Source of the DNA: Mimachlamys varia
Lineage: Eukaryota; Mollusca; Bivalvia; Pectinida; Pectinidae
Direction: 5' to 3'
DNA length: 64,000 nt
NCBI GenBank assembly: GCA_947623455.1
Contig: OX392534.1
Span: forward strand, 31,246,926-31,310,925
Position 1 is the stretch's first letter. Each line of letters begins with the position of its first letter. Of the stretch, positions 50,501 to 56,634 are shown one piece after another. A program made the translations under genes and the position numbers. The notes under the pieces are model-generated. The model was not told the origin of the DNA. It saw nothing but the letters and a program-made list of their open reading frames with translations, and made no database searches.

Positions 50501-53412
50501 TGTCTGTGGTCATTGCTGATACAGCGTGACAGTGTAAACATTTACAATGAACAAGCAGGCTTTATATAAATGTCTGATGTCATTGGTCTGTACAGGGTTA
50601 TCCTGGGAATAACATTTGTGAATGCTAAAATGTGACAAAATGTCCTGCTATGACATTTAAAAGAACTGCTATTAAAGGTTACAATTCATGTCTCAAACCA
50701 CTGACATCATTTTGTGAGTCAGTCATATATCACAGTTTCAGAATTTTTTTTCGTCAGTTTGTCATTTGAATGTCATTTTCAATGAAATCAGAAGTTGGGA
50801 ATCACACAAAGTCTATTGAAAAAAATTGTTGGAAGGGATGATTGTCAACATATGGAATCTAGGTGGAACTGGATATGGCAGAAATATTTCTTTATTTTCC
50901 TGTTATTCACTGCTATCGGCTTTTGTATTACATCAATACAGATGATGTAAGGATGTTACTCATGGGCAGACTTAACATATCCAATGGGGTTCCCTTGCAA
51001 AATATTGACAGCTGGTATTAAGAGGACTGTAATAATCACATCCCATAGTTGGCATTATGTTGGTATTAGATGTATGGTCTGATTCTTCTCTAAGCTGTAT
51101 ACACTCAAACCTCAGAATACTGTGTATACTACCTGGGTGTAGATTGCCTGAAAATATTTTAGCTAGATATTAGTTTTCCGTGGAAATCCATGGAATTCCT
51201 GTGGAATGCCAGAGAAATTGATCAGAATCCATGGATTTTCACAGATTTCCATGGACATCTTTTAAATGTCCGAAAAAATCTATGGATTTTTGTCCAAACT
51301 TCTGACAATGTCCGCGGATTTTGTTCATTGAAAGATGTTGATGAAACCTCACACAAAAATCATATGCATGAAGATCTGAAACGGAGTCAATTTTGAGATT
51401 CATTCAATGTCGTTACAGAATTATGACCCTTTAACTTAAAAAATGTCAACAAATGTAAGAATGGTCCTTGTCCGCTTCAGTAATTACACTCATTGATGTC
51501 ACAGGTGGGCGTATGATGTACCGTCCCCTGTACTCTTGTTCTGGAAACTCCGACTTTTCTCCACCACTAAAACATGGCATTTTGATCCTTAATTGCATGA
51601 CAATAATGAGTTGTTAAAAGGACGTAACACAGAAAACAACCAAACAAGAAATACTTGGTACATATGTCATGGAGTATCATCATAATAGTATCTGTATTTC
51701 AAAGTCAAGGATGTAACATCAATTTCGGGTAATGATAAATTTACTTTCACTAGAAATGCTATAAATTTTCAAGGATGTTAAGTCACATATGTAACTAATT
51801 TAAAGTTTCTGAAATGTCTTATGTTTTTAAGTCTACCCAGCACTGCATATGAACTGTGGCCTTTTGCTGTGGTGCAAAGATTTTTTGTCAGTCATCAATT
51901 TTCCCTTCAAATTATCTCTACACATTTGTAAGACCAAGGGTCATGACTTTTGACCTGTAGCTTAGTATGGCTGAAGGAAATCAATTTTATCCAGACCCAT
52001 TTTAAGGGTTAAAGGTTTTAAGCCTGTGTAAAGAATTTGAATGACCTTGGTTACATAGATCAAATGTGAACTCAAAATTAATTAAATAAGCAGCAAAATA
52101 TGAACAAAGGAAAAATGTACACGGGGAACCTTGAAAAAAAACAGGAGAATATAAGACAAGATCTAGATGAAATAATAACAGAATAATGACAAAAGAGCTG
52201 AATTGCAAAGCCTGCTGCCATTACTGTAAAAGTGGAATTGTTCGTGGTAGGGAAATTTTCACTTATTACGCTGTCATTAAATCTCCATGAAAATATCCAC
52301 AAACGAACATATTTAACACCACTCAGACTCTTAGAGTGTATAATAGTAGTATAGGTACACAGTGCTAAACAGCATGACTGACAGCGTGAACATTTCCACA
52401 CTGAACAGTTTGGAGATCGAGTATAAGCGAAAAGTTCCACACGCAAAAATATTGGCTTTTATAGTACATCTGACATAAATGATGCGATTATCAACAAAAC
52501 ATTCCTTTAGTAAATGAGTGTATCACCTCTGATATATATTGTTTTAATGAATAAAAATGTGACCTAATTTTTGCAGGGGCAAGAACGTGCTGCAGAAGCC
52601 AGAACTCAACAAAGTGCTAGAGGAACGTAAGGAGCGACAGAAGAAACAGGAGTGGGTCCAACGAGAGTCAACAAAACGCACAAGTCTGGAGCTCAAACTG
52701 GAAAAACAGGCCAGGAAGGTGTCCGAGGTATAGCTTAATGGTCTATTCAAACATTTCTGTAATACAGTGTACATGTATTAATCTCGGAACTGTAAAACCT
52801 TGTTATACTGTCACCATGCTACAGTAAAACCCTGTTATACTGCCACTATTGTTTTGTAAATTGGTAATTATATTCAGGGAAATAACATTAATATATCTAA
52901 AAGAATTATTTCCCAAATAAAAAAAAATGATATGAGGACCTTCAGTTATCAAATATGTTTGTTGTAAGTTGGCAAATTAAAAGCCCAATATACGTAACTG
53001 CTCAGGTTTACTTAGTTTTAGGCTTATTTTTGCATGGTTATTAACTGGATTTTTCGTCAGAATTTTTCAGAACTACCAAAAAAATCCTGATGTTACGTAT
53101 ATTGGGCCTTTAAAGATATGGGCAATTTTGGAGAATGTTTACTAAATATCAGCAATATAAAATATATTACTTAATTATACATTTATTGACATGGTATGAA
53201 TATATTTACGGCATTGGGAAAGAGTTAGGAGTTATAACGTAGATGGTATAGATACTGTGATATAATTTTCCCGTACATTATTATGTTTCTCCTTATTTCA
53301 GAGTGAATCCTCCAATCTGAAGGCCATTTCTGAAAGTGACAATGACACAAACAACAGTGAACTCTCTAAAGTACACGCCAAAATTCTCCATAAAAACGGA
53401 TCAGTGAAATGA
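9676..53412 (+). CDS. SH3 domain-FAM107 (DUF1151) protein, full seven-exon gene
   Basis: Coding exons at 9676-9861, 15958-16002, 39654-39720, 40947-41066, 49768-50041, 52577-52727 and 53302-53412 total 954 nt and join without a break into 317 residues plus stop. All introns have GT/AG borders, in phases 0, 0, 1, 1, 2 and 0. Residues 1-62 form an SH3 domain: AVSDF for the ALYDY motif, the EWWGAR tryptophan pair and the GYVPSRYME end. Residues 63-200 are polar and acidic, with two PDYE/PDYDDD motifs. Residues 201-281 match the FAM107/DUF1151 family: LIQPKRLVNP, DLHKELLLNYK and KPELNKVLEERKERQKKQ align with vertebrate LIxPxKLxNP, LHRELLMN and KPELQxVxExRxxxQ. The acidic/basic tail (282-317) ends in a KVHAKILHKNG segment. 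Vertebrate FAM107A/B are short, actin-associated, stress-responsive proteins without an SH3 domain, so a cytoskeletal adaptor role is inferred here. Introns are 6.1, 23.7, 1.2, 8.7, 2.5 and 0.6 kb. Confidence 0.88.
10681..11029 (-). mobile_element. hAT-like MITE, inverted copy
   Basis: Ends ATAGGTGTCAACC and GGTACACCTAT are inverted repeats. The interior matches the reverse complement of the copy at 4206-4557, including GAGGGAGAAAGTGCATGAAA and TTGCTCAATTTGTCTTTCCC. About 349 bp. The open frames across it are by-products. Confidence 0.7.
12070..12298. mobile_element. MITE with ATTTGATCTAATAAGCGCAC ends
   Basis: Left end ATTTGATCTAATAAGCGCAC is inverted at the right as GTGTGCTTTTTAGATCAAAT, with a GGGGTGCAC...GTGCGCTAA interior. 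About 229 bp, non-coding. Confidence 0.55.
15601..15790. repeat. 26-28 bp minisatellite before exon 2
   Basis: Six to seven copies of a unit containing ATCTTAGTTGGTTATCCTAG followed by TCCAGAT(T). Weaker GATTATCTTAG-type relatives spread over about 15170-15850. The array ends about 170 bp before exon 2. Confidence 0.85.
15958..16002 (+). CDS. Exon 2: 15-codon linker exon
   Basis: Encodes YEERKIGRLLPENYE (residues 63-77). Acceptor TTTCAG|TAT and donor GAG|GTAAGT are both strong and both phase 0, so exons 1 and 2 form a symmetric SH3 module. It has no domain of its own and extends the SH3 C-terminus into a charged linker. Confidence 0.85.
16684..16870 (+). repeat. Hairpin and hammerhead-like core motif
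   Basis: CAGTCATTTCG at about 16684 is inverted at about 16739 (CGAAATGACTG). Downstream, CTGATGA (about 16821) is followed by a possible stem GGTGA...TCATC and then CGAAACGTC (about 16860). CTGATGA-stem-GAAA is the catalytic core order of hammerhead ribozymes, which are common in Penelope-like retroelements. I could not build a convincing stem I, so this is at best a degenerate copy. Confidence 0.35.
18944..19031. repeat. Short hairpin MITE, copy 2
   Basis: Degenerate left arm (TTTACCCTTGAA) and good right arm TTTCAGGGGTGAATGACTTA around a TTTAAAGGTTGGAACAGTTC core. Same family as at 4128-4590. Confidence 0.7.
21193..21243. repeat. G-rich tract
   Basis: Runs of 12 to 13 G separated by AGGAGATCT-type spacers. 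It is capable of G-quadruplex formation on the + strand and gives a false proline-rich frame on the - strand. Confidence 0.8.
21780..22562. repeat. Degenerate long-period tandem repeats
   Basis: Units of roughly 150-180 bp share CTTCATTTCTCAACTGATT, a TTCACATA...GGTTAAGTATC-like part and GGTCACTGTTACTA. At 22381 and 22477 a cleaner 96-bp duplication begins TATCTCAACCATRCATA. Non-coding. Confidence 0.55.
24451..24762 (-). mobile_element. TTAA-flanked MITE, copy 2 (inverted)
   Basis: Ends AGGCCCAATATACGTAACTT and GAAAGTTACCTATATTGGGC + CT, flanked by TTAA at 24447-24450 and 24763-24766. The interior matches the reverse complement of 7882-8269, including GGCGGGGCCCACTTCAACAA. 312 bp. Confidence 0.85.
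25419..25978. promoter_or_regulatory. Cluster of TTCTAGAA (heat-shock-element-like) sites
   Basis: Exact TTCTAGAA starts at 25419, 25510, 25548, 25559, 25600, 25611, 25765, 25838, 25897, 25910, 25924 and 25971. TTCnnGAA variants start at 25441, 25782 and 25817. TTCnnGAA is the dimer core bound by heat-shock factor. Flanking sequence is partly shared (TGTTCTAGAACT), so this may be a degenerate minisatellite. It ends about 1.2 kb before exon 1b. Spacing between neighbouring dimers is often 3 bp or more rather than the ideal 2, so function is only inferred. Confidence 0.5.
26035..26400 (-). repeat. Two tRNA-derived SINE-like sequences
   Basis: On the - strand, TTTTAAGCTAAGTGGTAGAG with GGTTGGAGCCCCAGCCGACA (about 26045-26092) and TTTAGCTCAGCTTCAGAAGC with GGGTTCGATCCCCAGCGACA (about 26284-26358) look like tRNA box A and box B regions. 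The 3' leader shares AAGATGTGCATTAATTAGGT with the copy at 3535-3800 (GATTAGG there). Confidence 0.65.
26421..26607. repeat. 38-bp minisatellite, about 5 copies
   Basis: Unit TACTGTCTATTTAATAGACC plus TAACTGTTTATGATAGGA. Each copy carries the near-palindrome GTCTATTTAATAGAC. Copies are almost identical. The array lies about 600 bp upstream of exon 1b. Confidence 0.92.
27218..27310 (+). CDS. Alternative first exon 1b (short FAM107 isoform)
   Basis: ATGATG at 27218 opens 31 codons beginning MMRRSSVPSSYRPGATSSMY and ending RPTEIYRSQ, followed by a 5' splice site (CAG|GTAATT) in phase 0. That is the phase needed to join exon 3 (39654), so the isoform would be 271 residues with no SH3 domain but a complete FAM107 region. 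The peptide is basic and rich in S, R and Y, unlike the translated intron around it, and base composition rises locally. There is no clear acceptor at the start, which favours a first exon over a cassette. RNA evidence is not available to me. Confidence 0.6.
28220..28395. repeat. Degenerate TTGACCT repeat
   Basis: About eight irregular 20-24 bp units of the form TTGACCTxTTAGGGxTACC or GGAGATATC. Confidence 0.6.
29262..29390. repeat. Palindromic CCTTAACTTAAGG repeat
   Basis: TTCCTTAACTTAAGGAAAC, TTTAAGGAAAGTTCCTTAGC and the closing TTAAATTCTGAAAC form nested inverted repeats beginning at CCCGGTTTCATCAA. It resembles a short dispersed element. Confidence 0.45.
30731..31218. repeat. 44-bp minisatellite, about 11 copies
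   Basis: Unit AATATTTCTCACAGAGGTTT followed by TGTTCTGTAATGTCAATCCCAGGC. Copies differ at CACAGAG/AACAGAG and CCCAGG/CCCAAA. Confidence 0.92.
31982..32070. repeat. Short hairpin MITE, copy 3
   Basis: TTAACTAATTCACCCCTGAA at the left and TTTGGGGTGAATGAGTGA at the right around an AACTCTTCCAACCC core. Confidence 0.75.
34039..34165. repeat. 42-bp minisatellite, 3 copies
   Basis: Unit TGATTTTGTTCAAATTNATT then AAAGGAATTATAATGAAAAGAA, preceded by a (CCTT)n run at about 34010-34030. Confidence 0.85.
35260..35425. repeat. Degenerate GTACTGTCC repeat
   Basis: Irregular units of about 20-25 bp resembling GGTACTGTCCNRTTTKGG. The open frame at 35233-35421 is a by-product. Confidence 0.4.
36250..36670 (+). 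promoter_or_regulatory. Possible third promoter region (weak)
   Basis: A less AT-rich patch (about 36270-36310) is followed by GGATATATATAACTCG near 36558 and a donor-like AATCAG|GTAAGT at 36637-36638, 3.0 kb before exon 3. A non-coding first exon here would let translation start at the methionine inside exon 3 (residue 90 of the long form). Sequence alone does not establish this. Confidence 0.2.
37019..37295. repeat. Tandem duplication of about 126 bp
   Basis: GTTAAAAAATGGATGTTATG at 37019 recurs at 37145 (with TTTTG), followed in both by GTCTGAGC...GGGTACC, CTGTTAAACATTGATG and GCAGTTAAA. A third start is at about 37285. Confidence 0.85.
38467..38588. repeat. (GAT)n microsatellite
   Basis: Long GATGAT run with a few interruptions (GATGCT, GATACT, GATCACGATAATGTAACT). 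Confidence 0.95.
39654..39720 (+). CDS. Exon 3: shared linker exon
   Basis: Encodes SQREESLRKFTNMQNAANHQ plus SP and the first base of residue 100. Acceptor CTTAACAG|AGT. Donor CACCAG|GTAAAC in phase 1. This is the point where the long (exons 1-2) and short (exon 1b) isoforms meet. Its last 10 bases (CAGTCACCAG) and the following donor are the seed of the tandem array in intron 3. Confidence 0.85.
39706..40640 (+). repeat. Minisatellite built from the exon 3 splice donor
   Basis: Unit of about 23 bp, GTAAACATTACACTGATCAC + CAG, with TGGTCAC, CCTGTCAC and CAGTCAC variants. Roughly 35 units carry CAG|GTAAA(C/T), identical to the exon 3 5' splice site; a few are mutated to AGGAAAAC or CTTGTTAAC. 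Exon 3 itself ends CAGTCACCAG|GTAAACTTTACACTG, so the array starts across the exon-intron border. It fills about three quarters of intron 3. Reading through from exon 3 meets a TAA within about 50 bp, so most decoy donors would add a stop. Confidence 0.92.
40947..41066 (+). CDS. Exon 4: acidic linker with PDYEEE motif
   Basis: Begins with two bases finishing V100, then 39 codons from SPETPVPDYEEESPWTHINE to RFGNVLSSMADI, then one base of D140. Acceptor with a strong pyrimidine tract (CTCCTCTCCTCCTC...GATCAG|TCTC). Donor ATATAG|GTATAC in phase 1. The PVPDYEEE block resembles the EPEPDYDDD block in exon 5. The NHLRFAQRFGNVLSS part is probably helical. No named domain. Confidence 0.85.
   Translation, partial: SLQKHLYRTTKKNRHGRISMKIIYVSPNGSETYCPVWQI
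41548..41632. repeat. Short foldback, CCTGTCTAAACCGGA type
   Basis: CCTGTCTAAACCGGAAGTC at the left is answered by GTCCGGTTTGTAGAGG at the right. It resembles ends of Tc1/pogo-type elements, but no full element is seen. Confidence 0.4.
42430..42620. repeat. TGACCTTTGACCT repeat, two units
   Basis: Two units about 145 bp apart, each with CATTTTGACCTTTGACCTAC. The family recurs at 62435-62800. The motif equals a DR1 nuclear-receptor half-site pair in reverse. Confidence 0.65.
43761..43845. repeat. Short hairpin MITE, copy 4
   Basis: TTAACTCATACCACTGAAAA ... TGAGGGAATGAGTCAA with CTACTCCAACC core. It abuts the next transposon. Confidence 0.7.
43850..44976. mobile_element. 1.13-kb non-autonomous DNA transposon
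   Basis: Perfect 13-bp terminal inverted repeats CATACTTGCCAAC / GTTGGCAAGTATG, with CAATG just outside both ends (one extra A on the left) as a possible target duplication. The left part has CTCCCGATTTTAGACTGCCTC-type palindromic blocks. No transposase reading frame is recognised; the frame at 44095-44301 has no domain. Confidence 0.7.
45001..45999. mobile_element. 999-bp element with GTCCCCCGCTTC ends and internal 340-bp tandem repeats
   Basis: Inverted ends GTCCCCCGCTTC / GAAGCGGGGGAC. Inside, a (TCCG)n/(TCTG)n tract leads into TTTCCGTGCTCTATCTTTTG at 45102, which recurs at 45442 and 45781. That gives three tandem units of about 340 bp. Units 1 and 2 are almost identical. Non-coding. Confidence 0.8.
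48104..48186. repeat. Short hairpin MITE, copy 5
   Basis: AACTCATTCACCCCTGAAGA ... ATTTCAGGGATTGATGGGTTAA with a TTCAATGGTTGGAATAG core. Confidence 0.78.
48980..49324. mobile_element. MITE with AGGTTATACAA ends
   Basis: AGGTTATACAA (48980) is inverted as TTGTATAACCT (to 49324). TATAACC recurs inside, and near the right end TGTGTGCA...TGCACACA forms a further hairpin. About 345 bp. Confidence 0.6.
49531..49695. mobile_element. pogo/Tc1-like MITE next to exon 5
   Basis: Ends CAGTGCAACCTCG and CGAGGTTGAATTG are imperfect inverted repeats of the CAACCTCG type known from pogo/Tigger-like elements. Inner TCCTGGCCAGAT... and CCATGGTCCCACGGACTTCG parts are family-like. It ends about 70 bp before exon 5, leaving just enough room for branch point and acceptor. 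Confidence 0.6.
49768..50041 (+). CDS. Exon 5: acidic/Ser-Pro linker and start of FAM107 domain
   Basis: Two bases finish D140, then 90 codons (141-230), then two bases of M231. Acceptor TACATACAG|ATG, donor AAAAT|GTATGT. Residues 141-200 are acidic and Ser/Pro-rich (EIPEPEPDYDDDVLDG, RERPSSLSDRPPSEG), typical of a disordered, phosphorylatable linker. From residue 201 the FAM107 core begins: ALIQPKRLVNPCMESKPRMD, then LHKELLLNYK. The ATG at the exon start is not needed for initiation. Confidence 0.92.
50042..52576 (+). other. Intron 5 (2.5 kb)
   Basis: Opens with a hAT-like MITE relative at about 50070-50350. Irregular CCATGGA-rich sequence lies at 51180-51310. The rest is AT-rich with no exon seen. 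Frames at 52078-52446 (-) and 51190-51396 (+) have no recognised domain. Confidence 0.7.
50070..50350 (+). mobile_element. hAT-like MITE relative, third copy
   Basis: GAGATCTCCCTCATTTAAGT, CACACAAACTCAGAATCTAC and AATTGAGCAATGCAGTTTCA closely match the element at 4206-4557, in the same orientation. It starts only about 30 bp after the exon 5 donor. The ends are eroded. Confidence 0.7.
52577..52727 (+). CDS. Exon 6: FAM107 core, coiled-coil region
   Basis: One base finishes M231, then 50 codons (232-281) from GKNVLQKPELNKVLEERKER to LELKLEKQARKVSE. Acceptor TTTTTGCAG|GGGC, donor GTCCGAG|GTATAG. KPELNKVLEERKERQKKQ aligns with the most conserved stretch of vertebrate FAM107A/B. The following highly charged segment (R, K, E, Q) should form a long helix or coiled coil, the part linked to actin association in the family. 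The family's usual glycine-leucine after the N-K pair is replaced by MGKNVLQ. Confidence 0.93.
52981..53109 (+). mobile_element. TTAA-flanked MITE, copy 3 (deleted)
   Basis: Ends AAGCCCAATATACGTAACT and GTTACGTATATTGGGCCT between TTAA at 52977-52980 and 53110-53113. Only 129 bp; it keeps the right half of copy 1 (TTTTAGGCTTATTTTTGCA, CAGAATTTTTCAGAA). It lies inside intron 6. Confidence 0.82.
53302..53412 (+). CDS. Exon 7: C-terminal tail and stop
   Basis: Encodes residues 282-317 from SESSNLKAISESDNDTNNSE to LSKVHAKILHKNGSVK, then TGA at 53410-53412. Acceptor TTATTTCAG|AGT, phase 0. The Ser/Asp/Asn-rich part looks disordered. The closing KVHAKIL segment may correspond to the FVKVxxNLR tail of vertebrate FAM107 proteins. 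Confidence 0.9.
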   Translation, partial: SESSNLKAISESDNDTNNSELSKVHAKILHKNGSVK

Positions 53413-53658
53413 TTGATACCTGATAGTGTGTGGGTGTGACAGTGTGTGATATTGTGTGTGTTACTGTGTGAAGCTTTGAGGGTGTGAGATAGGATACTAG
53501 TTAGTATGTCACAGGAGTGTGTACGTGTGTATGGGTGTAACTTGATGAATTCATCGTCTTTCCTTTTTGTTTTAGTTTATATTCTGTCACTTGATACATT
53601 GTCTGTAGTATAAAAATTGTAAATGAGATATGGTAGTTAGGCATAATATGCCCAAAAT

Positions 53659-53806
53659 GGAGAAGTCAGCTGTCAAAAACGTAGCGCGACATTTCGTCCA
53701 AATGAGGCGGAATGGGTAAACATCTTACCCGCCCCTCTGTCTACCTGTAGTATTGGAGTACATTTGGACGAAATGTCACGCTTCGTTTTTGACAGCAGAC
53801 TTCTCT
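53659..53806. mobile_element. 148-bp foldback element in or near the 3' UTR
   Basis: Left arm runs AGAAGTCAGCTGTCAAAAAC to GACATTTCGTCCAAATG. The right arm CATTTGGACGAAATGTC to GTTTTTGACAGCAGACTTCT is its near-perfect inverse over about 45 bp. If transcribed it would fold into one long hairpin, beginning about 250 nt after the stop codon. Confidence 0.85.
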
Positions 53807-54560
53807 AACTCACCCTTTTTTGGGTAGTGAGCTAATTTCAGCGGTCAGAACACCGACACTCGGCTATTGTACTCTTTGCTTGACAAAGGAAACAGACTTT
53901 TTCGAAAGCTCGCAAATTAAGTTTTCAAATCCTGTTTGTGTACAAAACAAACTCAGTATATATAAATGAGATATGGTAGTGTTGATAGCTTGGTGCCGAG
54001 TCTTCTCTATACCACCTCCAACGTTACAGGCATATATATATACAGCCTAAAATACTACTACTAACCACACTCTTTATATTTATTATGTTCCGTGACCAAT
54101 GTAGAACGACTGACTTTTCAGGACTTCCTGTAAGCTAGAAGTTTTAATTACTATGTATGAGTGGTCTAGGTGATTGGGTGTAAACGTTTCCATGTTTATA
54201 TTTGGTGTGCGATTATATTTGCGCGGGACCACTTTGTCAATATCTGGACTTTCAATACTAGCCTGGTGCACTCACCATGATCCCAACTGTTACAACTTGT
54301 GAGGAAATCCAGCCACATGGCCGCCAATCAGACAAAGGGAGGTAACTGGCGTGGATTCGGTGCTTTGTCAACGTTGGAACAAATCATGTGTGTTTGAATT
54401 AAGGCACCTGTAGAGCTGAGATGAGTTATTTTGATGTGGTGGACAATTTTGTTAGAGTCACATTCAGATAATAGTTGATCATCTAGTATAATCAGTGTGT
54501 AAATCTGTGTCATACAAAATTAGAAAAATATGTCCAAACTGGATAAAGATGTTCCTGTCA

Positions 54561-54655
54561 TTAACTTAATGTTCACCCCTTGAAGACACATTTGAACTAT
54601 TCCAATTCAGTGTTTGGAATAGTTCATTATGAAAGTTCAGGGGTGAATTGGTTAA
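54561..54655. repeat. Short hairpin MITE, copy 6
   Basis: TTCACCCCTTGAAGACACAT ... AAGTTCAGGGGTGAATTGGTTAA. Confidence 0.85.
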
Positions 54656-54788
54656 ATGCAATAGAGTTTCATGACATGAACCAAGTTTTATCTACATCGT
54701 AAGATTGATAACTTGCCGATCTCATCAACTAGGAACTTTTAGCCATTTTCAACTGACAAGATAAATTATCCAGCTAGTAACGGTGTTG

Positions 54789-54880
54789 TTAAAGTCATTC
54801 ACCCCTGAAAACACATTTGAACTCTTCCAATTCAATGGTTGGAGTAGTTCATTATGAAAGTTCAGGGATGAATCACTTTA
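54789..54880. repeat. Short hairpin MITE, copy 7
   Basis: GTCATTCACCCCTGAAAACA ... AAAGTTCAGGGATGAATCAC. Confidence 0.85.
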
Positions 54881-55474
54881 TGGTCACTATAATGTGATAT
54901 ACCAGGCATCAACCAGGACAGGAAAACAACCAGAGACACATGTAAACAGTTAGCATGTTTATAAAAAAACTCTAGTAAACCTAAACAATTACAACTGTAT
55001 TATCGTCAACAAAAGTTTGAAGGGAATGTCAGTAGTTTTCTATGGGAATTACAAATCATTGAATTTAATGTTCATGAGACACAATTGGGTCGATTCAAAG
55101 CAATAATTTGAGTAAGTATGTTATACTTAGCATGGTGTACCGTATAGTCTGTTAATGCTTAGTGTATGTACATATTACAGTGACTTTATTGGTCGTACTG
55201 AGGTGTTAGTGTCACTGTCTTGTCTGTTAAACTTAATGTAGGTTAGTTCTGGAGCAAAATCCTCACAATTGCCCCAGAGTATTGATTTAGCTACCTTGTA
55301 TCAATGTACAAAAACAGACAGTATCATCTTACATGTTTATCTGACAGTCACTATATTTTATAGCATCGTTTGTTCCTGCAAATTAAATTTTCAGGTCAAA
55401 TTTTTCTGTTCTCATAATTATTTAGTTATTGAATTAATGAACATTTCAGGGTTGGGTAAACTTTGGAAATGTTT

Positions 55475-55564
55475 TGATTCATGCACCCCTGAAGACACAT
55501 TTGAACTCTTCCAAATCAAAGGTTGGAATAGTTCATTATGAAATTTCAGGGGTGAATGGGTTAA
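55475..55564. repeat. Short hairpin MITE, copy 8
   Basis: ATGCACCCCTGAAGACACAT ... AAATTTCAGGGGTGAATGGG + TTAA. Nearly identical in the core to copy 9. Confidence 0.88.
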
Positions 55565-55925
55565 TGGTTGCTGCTGGGTAGAGTGAATTTTGGAATATAC
55601 TTCTTGCTAGGTTGGGTGAATTGTCTTTCACTCAGACAAGTACATTATCAAAACGACCATCCTTAAAAATGTTCCTGAAATAACTATCTATTCACAAATG
55701 ACCACCCTAAAAGGTTTTGGAAAAAAATACAGTTCACAAAAATTTGTAAGTTTCATTTGACATCGCCACCAAGCCATTAGGGTTTGATACACCCTGGGCA
55801 TTGATTGATAATCATTTAGTTAATAGTGATGAGAATAGCTCATCCTTAATCTGTACATGTGCGGACTGTGTTAGTTTCTATATATGAAATCCATTTTGCA
55901 CTAAGGCTACCTCAATGTTAGTAGA

Positions 55926-56090
55926 ATATTTCTGAAAAATTACTAAACAGAGGTTGAAATGTTAGTAGAATATCTCTAAGAAATTACTAAATAGAGGTTG
56001 AAATGTTAGTAGAATATCTCTAAGAAATTACTAAACAGAGGTTGAAATGTTATTAGAATATCTCTAAGAAATTACTAAACAAAGGATGAA
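55926..56090. repeat. 44-bp minisatellite, about 4 copies
   Basis: Unit GAGGTTGAAATGTTAGTAGA then ATATCTCTAAGAAATTACTAAACA. Confidence 0.9.
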
Positions 56091-56545
56091 ATAATGAAAC
56101 CACTAATATAAATAACAAACAAATATTACCACTTCCTATAAATATTGGAATCTTACTGAAGTTGGTAAATGCTATCAGGAATATCATTCTGTTCCAATGC
56201 AAGCAAAGCACTACAGTATTTTAGAGGTGTCGTTTATTAGTCAGAAGGATTACAGTATACCGAGTGGCTGGGGGAGGGAGGAGACAGCATTTGTGTAAGC
56301 TTGCTCCTTGTTGATAGGATTTCAGAGTAAGTTGAATAATGTTTCTCCATGTACATGTTTGTTTTAAATACTCTTGTATGTATCAAATTGGGGAGAATAT
56401 CAAATTATGATAGGTATTGGCTGATTTTGATCCATTTGTTGGATATTATGATCTTTTTTTGTATCGAAGTGGTTCTGAATGATACATACCTGGAAAATTG
56501 CACCTTAGATTCTATGTAAGCCTTTTGTGGTACTCAGTTTACACT

Positions 56546-56634
56546 CTAACTCATTCACCCCTGAAGACACATTTGAACTCTTCCAAATCAAAGGTTGGAA
56601 TAGCTCATTATGGATTTTCAGGGGTGAATGTGTT
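56546..56634. repeat. Short hairpin MITE, copy 9
   Basis: CTAACTCATTCACCCCTGAA ... TTTTCAGGGGTGAATGTG. Confidence 0.88.
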
